Assembly: GCA_029239575.1 (NCBI GenBank)
Contig: JARBUP010000019.1
Span: forward strand, 1-19,017
Direction of reading: 5' to 3'
From: Bacillota bacterium
Lineage (GTDB): Bacteria; Bacillota; Clostridia; Tissierellales; Sedimentibacteraceae
DNA length: 19,017 nt
Position numbers and translations under genes: made by a program. Below, piece by piece: positions 14,634 to 19,017 of this stretch. The notes beneath the pieces are model-generated. The model saw only the letters and a program-made list of their open reading frames with translations. It did no database searches and had not been told where the DNA came from. The number at the start of each line of letters is the position of its first letter. The first letter of the stretch is position 1.

Positions 14634-14672
14634 GTTGTAGATATACAGTTATATCTACAACCATTTTTTTTT
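14634..14672. terminator. Bidirectional terminator overlapping the corA stop
   Basis: A perfect 12-bp stem GTTGTAGATATA (14634-14645) with TATATCTACAAC (14650-14661), loop CAGT, followed by CATTTTTTTTT on the plus strand. On the minus strand the stem is followed by TTTTTAATTAA. The CorA stop codon (14655-14657, minus) lies inside the stem, so the hairpin serves both convergent genes. Confidence 0.88.
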
Positions 14673-15587
14673 CTTAAAAAGAAAAAAGCCAAAAGCTACA
14701 ACAGAGATACTCAAGCAAATAACAAATATATAACCATATTTCCAAGTTATTTCAGGCATATTTACAAAGTTCATGCCGTACCAACCTACTATTAATGATA
14801 GCGGATAAAATATAGCTGTTAAAACTGTAAAAATTTTCATTGTATTATTAGTATTTATTTCTATTTGTGCTTGGTAAGATTCTCGTACCTGTGTTGTATA
14901 ATCGCTTAAGTTTTTCACTTTATTGTTTAAACGCTCAATTCTATTAAATATTATTTTAAAATAAGCAATTGAATTTTGATTTAACATTTCATTTTCGTTT
15001 TCATATAAATCTTCTATTACATCTAAAAGTGGCTCATATTGTTTTTTTAAGAAAAGAATCTTTTTTTTCAAAGAAACAATATCTGTAATATAATCTTTTG
15101 TTTTACCTTCTATAACGTCCTCTTCAACTTCAAAAATTTCATTTTCGAGGTTTGATAAAAGGTCATAATCTTTAATAGTCATTTTATCAAATAAAAGATA
15201 TAAAATTTTATCTAAACTTATATTTAATGTTCCTTTTTCTGATACTGCTAAAAGTATATTATCTATTATTTCTAAATCATATTTGCTTACGAAAATAAGA
15301 GAGTTTTTTGTTAAATAAAAATCTAATTCATAGCTTTTGAAAAAATTTTTTATTTCTATAATATTTATTATGCCAAAACTGTAATTATCATAAGCATCAA
15401 GTTTTGGTGTATCATCATCATTTCTCACACAGTCATATACGGTTTGATAACTAAAATTAAAATAATCTATATTTTCTTCAAGTTCATCAGTATTTATTAT
15501 GAGCCAAAATTGTTTATCAGTACTATGAATGAAATCTTTAAAACTACATTCAACTAAATTATCTTTTGTAAGTTCATATACTTTCAA
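14655..15587 (-). CDS. corA: CorA-family Mg2+/divalent cation transporter
   Basis: A 310-residue CorA-like channel. A cytoplasmic N-terminal domain of about 240 residues, with long helices (SLKKKILFLKKQYEPLLDVI and NRIERLNNKVKNLSDYTTQV) forming the family's funnel, precedes two C-terminal transmembrane helices. The first ends in the selectivity motif YGMNF (Y-G-M-N) followed by VNMPEITWKYGY; the second is about YIFVICLSISVVAFGFFLF with a basic KKKKW tail. It starts with TTG at 15587; AGAGGTG lies 6 bases upstream on the minus strand and no better ATG exists. It is apparently monocistronic and ends in the shared hairpin at 14634. Mg2+ is the usual substrate, though Co2+/Ni2+/Zn2+ relatives exist. 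Confidence 0.92.
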   Translation of the reverse strand: MKVYELTKDNLVECSFKDFIHSTDKQFWLIINTDELEENIDYFNFSYQTVYDCVRNDDDTPKLDAYDNYSFGIINIIEIKNFFKSYELDFYLTKNSLIFVSKYDLEIIDNILLAVSEKGTLNISLDKILYLLFDKMTIKDYDLLSNLENEIFEVEEDVIEGKTKDYITDIVSLKKKILFLKKQYEPLLDVIEDLYENENEMLNQNSIAYFKIIFNRIERLNNKVKNLSDYTTQVRESYQAQIEINTNNTMKIFTVLTAIFYPLSLIVGWYGMNFVNMPEITWKYGYIFVICLSISVVAFGFFLFKKKKWL

Positions 15588-15710
15588 CGCAACACCTCTT
15601 AATTATAAATTTATTTCATTTTAACTTAGATTTTATTATATGTACATATTATATTTTATTTTACCCTATAATTAATAAAAAATTTAGGTTTCTATGGTTT
15701 AATATATGTC

Positions 15711-15738
15711 TGTATTAATTTTAAAAATATTTAATACA
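15711..15738. promoter_or_regulatory. Palindrome upstream of the NusG-II/mreB operon promoter
   Basis: TGTATTAA (15711-15718) and TTAATACA (15731-15738) are perfect inverted repeats 12 bases apart and end 3 bases before the -35 box. The position would suit an activator or repressor site. No regulator can be named. Confidence 0.4.
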
Positions 15739-15741
15739 AAC

Positions 15742-15770
15742 TTGAAAAATATATAAATAGATGTTAGAAT
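15742..15770 (+). promoter_or_regulatory. Sigma-A promoter of the NusG-II to mreB operon
   Basis: -35 TTGAAA (15742-15747), 17-base spacer, -10 TAGAAT (15765-15770), with a TG extended -10 (15762-15763). Transcription would start near 15777, a few bases before the ribosome binding site of the first gene. Confidence 0.75.
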
Positions 15771-15799
15771 AATTAAATCATAAAAAGACAAGGTGCATG

Positions 15800-16201
15800 A
15801 TGAGAAAAAAAATAAATAAATATGATATAGCTTTAATTACCTTTATTGTAATCATAAATTGTTTTTTACTATATTATTTTAGCTTAAATTTAACAAAGCC
15901 TAAAGAAAGTATTGCTCAAATTTATTCTGAAAATGAATTAGTTGGAGAATATAAATTAAAAACAGGTTATGAAAATGAATTTGAAGTGAAAACAAAAAAT
16001 GGTAAGGGCTATAATTTTATTAAAATTAAAAATAATGAAATTTGGGTTGAAGATGCAAGTTGTCCAGATTTAAATTGTGTGCACCAAGGGGAAATAAATT
16101 CTACAGGTCAAGTTGTAGTATGCCTTCCTAATAAAATGATAATTAAAATTAAAGAAAACAACAGTGATGATAATGATGATATTGATTTTTACGCGCAGTA
16201 A
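15800..16201 (+). CDS. NusG domain II-containing membrane-anchored protein
   Basis: A 133-residue protein with one N-terminal membrane helix (about residues 10-29, IALITFIVIINCFLLYYFSL) and an extracytoplasmic NusG-domain-II fold. The conserved ending is EDASCPDLNCVHQGEINSTG followed by QVVVCLPNKMIIKI, with the paired cysteines of the family. Despite the name, it is not the transcription factor NusG. Two adjacent ATGs occur (15797 and 15800); AAGGTG is only 1 base from the first and 4 from the second, so the second is the better start. In Clostridia this family commonly precedes a Gx transporter gene, as here, and is often linked to redox or FMN-related membrane proteins. Its role is unproven. 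Confidence 0.85.
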   Translation: MRKKINKYDIALITFIVIINCFLLYYFSLNLTKPKESIAQIYSENELVGEYKLKTGYENEFEVKTKNGKGYNFIKIKNNEIWVEDASCPDLNCVHQGEINSTGQVVVCLPNKMIIKIKENNSDDNDDIDFYAQ

Positions 16202-16224
16202 ATAAATAAAAAGCGAGAATTAAC

Positions 16225-16743
16225 ATGACAAAAATTCAAAGATATTTATTTTTATCCCTATTAACTGCAGGGGCAATGGTTTTAAGTATTATAGAAGGAA
16301 TGATACCACTTCCTTATATAGCACCTGGAGCAAAACTTGGATTGTCGAATATTGTAACAATGACTGTTTTAGTGCTCTTTGGTTTTAAAAACACATTAAC
16401 AATTGTAATATTAAGATGCATACTTCTCATGATGGTTGCAACAAATCCAATAAGTTTTATTTATTCTATTGTTAGCGGTATTATGAGTGCTGTTGTAATG
16501 GGTTTTGGTATTAAGTATTTTAAGAAATTAAGCTTAATTGGTGTAAGTGTGCTTGGAGCAATGGCTCACAATGCGTCTCAAGTAACAGTAGCAGCAATTA
16601 TGTTTGAAACACTTGGTATATATTATTATTTACCTGTTTTGTCCTTAGTAAGCATTTTTACAGGATGTTTTGTAGGATATACATCTATTTATGTAACAGA
16701 CAACTTGAAAAAGAATTTTGTATATTTTAGAACGGAGGTTTAA
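16225..16743 (+). CDS. Gx transporter family protein (annotated elsewhere as heptaprenyl diphosphate synthase component I)
   Basis: A 172-residue integral-membrane protein with about five helices. The N-terminal signature IEGMIPLPYIAPGAKLGLSN (about residues 24-43) and the later NPISFIYSIVSG and AMAHNASQV segments place it in the Hpre_diP_synt_I/Gx transporter family. The older isoprenoid synthase label comes from a pairing in Bacillus; the membrane topology fits an S-component-like transporter better, which is opinion. It starts 23 bases after the NusG-II gene and ends 4 bases before the DUF4321 gene, so all are co-transcribed. Confidence 0.85.
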   Translation: MTKIQRYLFLSLLTAGAMVLSIIEGMIPLPYIAPGAKLGLSNIVTMTVLVLFGFKNTLTIVILRCILLMMVATNPISFIYSIVSGIMSAVVMGFGIKYFKKLSLIGVSVLGAMAHNASQVTVAAIMFETLGIYYYLPVLSLVSIFTGCFVGYTSIYVTDNLKKNFVYFRTEV

Positions 16744-16747
16744 TTAA

Positions 16748-16987
16748 ATGAAAAAGGGGAATTTTTATTTAATATTGCTTATATTAACATGTTCTATAAT
16801 TGGTACAATCCTTGGTAATGCATTTTCTGGAATTTTGCCAATACTTAGTACTGGAGAAAAAATTGGATTCGGTCCAGCTACTTTAGATTTGAGCTTAATG
16901 TCCGTAACTTTTGGATTTCAAGCAAATTTAACAGTTGCAGGAATAATTGGTATAATAATAGCAATAATAGCTTATAATAAGCTGTAA
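16748..16987 (+). CDS. DUF4321 family membrane protein
   Basis: A 79-residue protein with two hydrophobic segments (about 6-30, YLILLILTCSIIGTILGNAF, and about 57-76, LTVAGIIGIIIAIIAY). Between them lies a conserved GEKIGFGPATLDLSLMSVTF stretch with Gly/Pro, which I recognise as DUF4321. Its location between the Gx transporter and maf is common in Clostridia. Function unknown. The ATG lies 7 bases after ACGGAGG, which overlaps the end of the upstream gene. Confidence 0.85.
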   Translation: MKKGNFYLILLILTCSIIGTILGNAFSGILPILSTGEKIGFGPATLDLSLMSVTFGFQANLTVAGIIGIIIAIIAYNKL

Positions 16988-17003
16988 ATTTAAAGGAAAA
17001 TAT

Positions 17004-17591
17004 ATGAAAAAAATTATTTTAGCATCAAAATCTCCAAGAAGAATTGAGATGCTTAGTATCTATTTAAAAAATGTTAGAATTATATCAGCGGATATAATAG
17101 AAAAGGTAAATCAAAATGATGAACCACAAACAACAACAATGAAAATTGCATTTGAAAAAGCGTCAGCAGTATATGATATATTAAAAGAACAAAATGAAGA
17201 CGGGATTATCATTTCTGCAGATACTATTGTTTATCTTGATTACGTAATGGGAAAACCTCATAGCTATGAAGATGGTTTTAATACTTTAAAACATTTATCA
17301 GGAAAAACTCATAAAGTTTTTACCGGGCTTTGTATTTGGGATATTCAGTCCAATATTAAAATCGTTGATTATGAAGAAACTTTAGTTACATTTAATGATT
17401 TAACAGATGATGATATTAGAAATTACCTTGATACTAAAGAATACGAGGATAAAGCCGGAAGTTATGGAATACAGGGTTATGGAGAACTCTTAGTAAAAAA
17501 AATTGACGGTTGTTACAACAATGTAGTAGGTTTACCATTAAACAAACTAAATATTTTGCTTAAAAAACATTTTTCGCAAGGTTTACTGTAA
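17004..17591 (+). CDS. maf: Maf family nucleoside triphosphate pyrophosphatase
   Basis: A 195-residue Maf protein. It hydrolyses dTTP, UTP or modified nucleotides to the monophosphate, a house-cleaning role, and has been linked to septum inhibition in Bacillus. The motifs are all present: IILASKSPRRIEML at the N-terminus, ISADTIVYLD (about 70-79) with the catalytic aspartate, MGKPHSYEDG, LSGKTHKVFTG, and the C-terminal YEDKAGSYGIQGYGELLVKK and GCYNNVVGLPL. Length is normal. AAAGGAAA precedes the ATG by 5 bases. It lies directly upstream of radC and mreB, a frequent Gram-positive order. Confidence 0.96.
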   Translation: MKKIILASKSPRRIEMLSIYLKNVRIISADIIEKVNQNDEPQTTTMKIAFEKASAVYDILKEQNEDGIIISADTIVYLDYVMGKPHSYEDGFNTLKHLSGKTHKVFTGLCIWDIQSNIKIVDYEETLVTFNDLTDDDIRNYLDTKEYEDKAGSYGIQGYGELLVKKIDGCYNNVVGLPLNKLNILLKKHFSQGLL

Positions 17592-17619
17592 TATTAAAAA
17601 ATTGCATATGGGAGGAAAA

Positions 17620-18312
17620 ATGGACAATAATAATTATACCATTAAATCAATACCTGTGGATGAAAGACCCCAGGAAAAATTATTTAAATTTGGTGCAAAT
17701 TCATTGTCTAACTCAGAATTAATAGCAATAATAATCAGGACAGGGAACAAAGAAGAAAATGCCATAAAACTTGCTCAAAATATTTTAAATGAAGATGGAA
17801 AAGGACTTAAGAATATAGCAGAAGGTACACTTCAAAAATATATTCAAAATTATAAAGGAATAAGTGTAGTTAAAGCAGCTCAGCTTTTATCAGTTGCTGA
17901 GTTAAGTAAAAGAATAAGCGCATTTAAAAATGATAAAATAAAAATATCATCTCCAAATGATGCTGCAGTTGTTATGATGGAGGAAATGCGTTATTACAAA
18001 AAGGAATATTTTAAAATAATACTCCTTGATACAAAAAATAATATTATTAAAATAGCTGAAATATCAGTGGGCTCCTTAAATAGTTCCATTGTTCATCCAC
18101 GGGAAGTATTTAAAGAAGCTATATCAAATGCTTCTTCTTCTATAATTTTGATACATAATCATCCAAGCGGAGAATCAGAACCAAGCCATGAAGATATTAT
18201 TCTTACTAACAGATTAGTAGAATGTGGGAAAATATTAGGTATTAATGTAATTGATCATTTAATCATAGGTGATGGTAATTTTTTTAGCTTCAAAGAAGAA
18301 GGTTTAATATAA
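17620..18312 (+). CDS. radC: RadC family JAMM-domain protein
   Basis: A 230-residue protein with an N-terminal helix-hairpin-helix-like region (about 30-95, SLSNSELIAIIIRTG then YKGISVVKAAQLLSVAEL). The C-terminal JAMM/MPN+ domain has the metal-binding pattern H-N-H-x7-S-x2-D complete in LIHNHPSGESEPSHED. The family is historically called DNA repair protein RadC, but that role is not supported well; its biochemical function is unsettled. The start is the ATG at 17620 because GGAGG (17611-17615) sits 4 bases upstream; the longer TTG frame from 17602 would read through that ribosome binding site. It lies between maf and mreB. Confidence 0.95.
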   Translation: MDNNNYTIKSIPVDERPQEKLFKFGANSLSNSELIAIIIRTGNKEENAIKLAQNILNEDGKGLKNIAEGTLQKYIQNYKGISVVKAAQLLSVAELSKRISAFKNDKIKISSPNDAAVVMMEEMRYYKKEYFKIILLDTKNNIIKIAEISVGSLNSSIVHPREVFKEAISNASSSIILIHNHPSGESEPSHEDIILTNRLVECGKILGINVIDHLIIGDGNFFSFKEEGLI

Positions 18313-18370
18313 ATTAAACTACAAATAATATTATAAAATAATTAAAGTTAGATACTGAAAGGAATATAAT

Positions 18371-19017
18371 ATGGGATTTTTTGATTTTTTTACACAGAAG
18401 ATAGGAATAGATTTAGGTACTTCAAATACATTAGTTTATGTAAATGGAAAAGGAATAATAGTAAATGAACCATCAGTTGTAGCAATAAAAGTTGTTTCAA
18501 ATCAAGTTTGTGCAGTTGGGAATGACGCTAAAGCAATGCTTGACAGAACTCCAAACACAATAAACGCTATAAGACCATTGCAAAATGGAGTTATAGCAGA
18601 TTTTGAAATAACACGCGCTATGATTAAATATTTTATTACTCAAGCTTTAAACAACAAGCGATTTACAAAATCAAATGTAGTAATCTGTGTACCTGTAGGA
18701 GTTACTTCAATTGAAAAAAGAGCAGTTGAAGAAGTTGCAATAGATGCCGGAGCAAGAAAAGTTAAGCTTGTTGAAGAGCCAATGGCAGCAGCAATAGGAG
18801 CAGGACTTCCTGTAGACCAAGCAATTGGTAATTTAATTATTGATATTGGTGGAGGAACAACTGAAATTGCTGTAGTATCCCTTGGAGGAATTGTTGTAAG
18901 TGAATCTTTAAGAATTGCTGGGGATGATATGGATTCAAGCATTAAAGAATTCATCAAAACAAAATATAAAATGGATATTGGATTAGTTACAGCTGAAAAC
19001 ATTAAAAAAGTTTTAGG
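18371..19017 (+). CDS. mreB: MreB cell-shape actin homologue, 3'-truncated by the window end
   Basis: Open frame from the ATG at 18371 (AAAGGAA 6 bases upstream) to the window end, about 215 of roughly 335-345 residues. The actin-fold ATP-binding motifs are visible: phosphate 1 (IGIDLGTSNTLVYV, near 11-24), CVPVGVTSIEKRAVEEVAID, EEPMAAAIGAGLPV and phosphate 2 (LIIDIGGGTTEIAVVS). The protein polymerises under the membrane and guides lateral wall synthesis in rods. Its place after maf and radC, with mreC and mreD expected next, argues for MreB rather than the paralogue Mbl, though the visible part cannot prove it. Confidence 0.95.
   Translation, partial: MGFFDFFTQKIGIDLGTSNTLVYVNGKGIIVNEPSVVAIKVVSNQVCAVGNDAKAMLDRTPNTINAIRPLQNGVIADFEITRAMIKYFITQALNNKRFTKSNVVICVPVGVTSIEKRAVEEVAIDAGARKVKLVEEPMAAAIGAGLPVDQAIGNLIIDIGGGTTEIAVVSLGGIVVSESLRIAGDDMDSSIKEFIKTKYKMDIGLVTAENIKKVL

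Noticed and set aside
17602..17619. TTG start six codons upstream for radC
   Set aside because: The GGAGG for the ATG at 17620 lies within it and no ribosome binding site precedes the TTG.
18640..19002. A 120-codon minus-strand frame
   Set aside because: It lies opposite mreB, whose conserved motifs cover the whole stretch in the plus frame; it is a shadow frame.

Overview
The window looks like chromosomal DNA of a spore-forming, low-GC Firmicute of the class Clostridia; a Tissierellia/Sedimentibacter-like host is possible, but that is only an impression. The DNA is AT-rich, ribosome binding sites are strong AGGAGG/AGGTG types, TTG starts are common, and U-tracted hairpin terminators separate units. 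Clostridial markers include a SpoIID-like peptidoglycan-binding protein, a NusG-domain-II/Gx-transporter/DUF4321 cluster and a Maf-RadC-MreB order.

Layout. (1) 1-2350: end of a HlyD-type adaptor gene and a MacB-type permease gene, closed by a perfect terminator. (2) 2400-3467: an MscS channel, followed by 276 bases of decayed repeat DNA. (3) 3744-8476: an envelope-related block, with a membrane-anchored serine beta-lactamase-like protein on the minus strand, divergent from an OmpR-type regulator and its histidine kinase, then an integral-membrane methyltransferase. The divergent spacer holds two direct repeats with an 11-base period, a likely site for the regulator. (4) 8477-9988: an unusual TRAP-type solute-binding protein gene flanked by two copies of a REP-like hairpin repeat; one copy adjoins a remnant of an mscS 3' end. 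(5) 9989-12891: a small uncharacterised gene, an AlaX-type alanyl-tRNA editing protein (minus), nrdR, and a DUF4241 gene. (6) 13097-14673: a 32-codon ORF coupled to a SpoIID-like protein with three peptidoglycan-binding modules. (7) 14655-15587: a CorA-family transporter on the minus strand. (8) 15742-19017: a well-formed extended -10 promoter driving NusG-II protein, Gx transporter, DUF4321, maf, radC and mreB (cut by the window end), which look like one growth and cell-shape operon.

The most unusual items are the signal-less solute-binding protein with an extra N-terminal beta domain and no TRAP permease genes, the interlinked repeat families (three diverged copies of one, plus a second family inside copy 1), the mscS tail remnant, and the direct-repeat operator between the hydrolase and the two-component system. 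I see no CRISPR array, prophage, tRNA or rRNA. Several starts were moved from the longest open frame to the start with a good ribosome binding site; reasons are given per gene.
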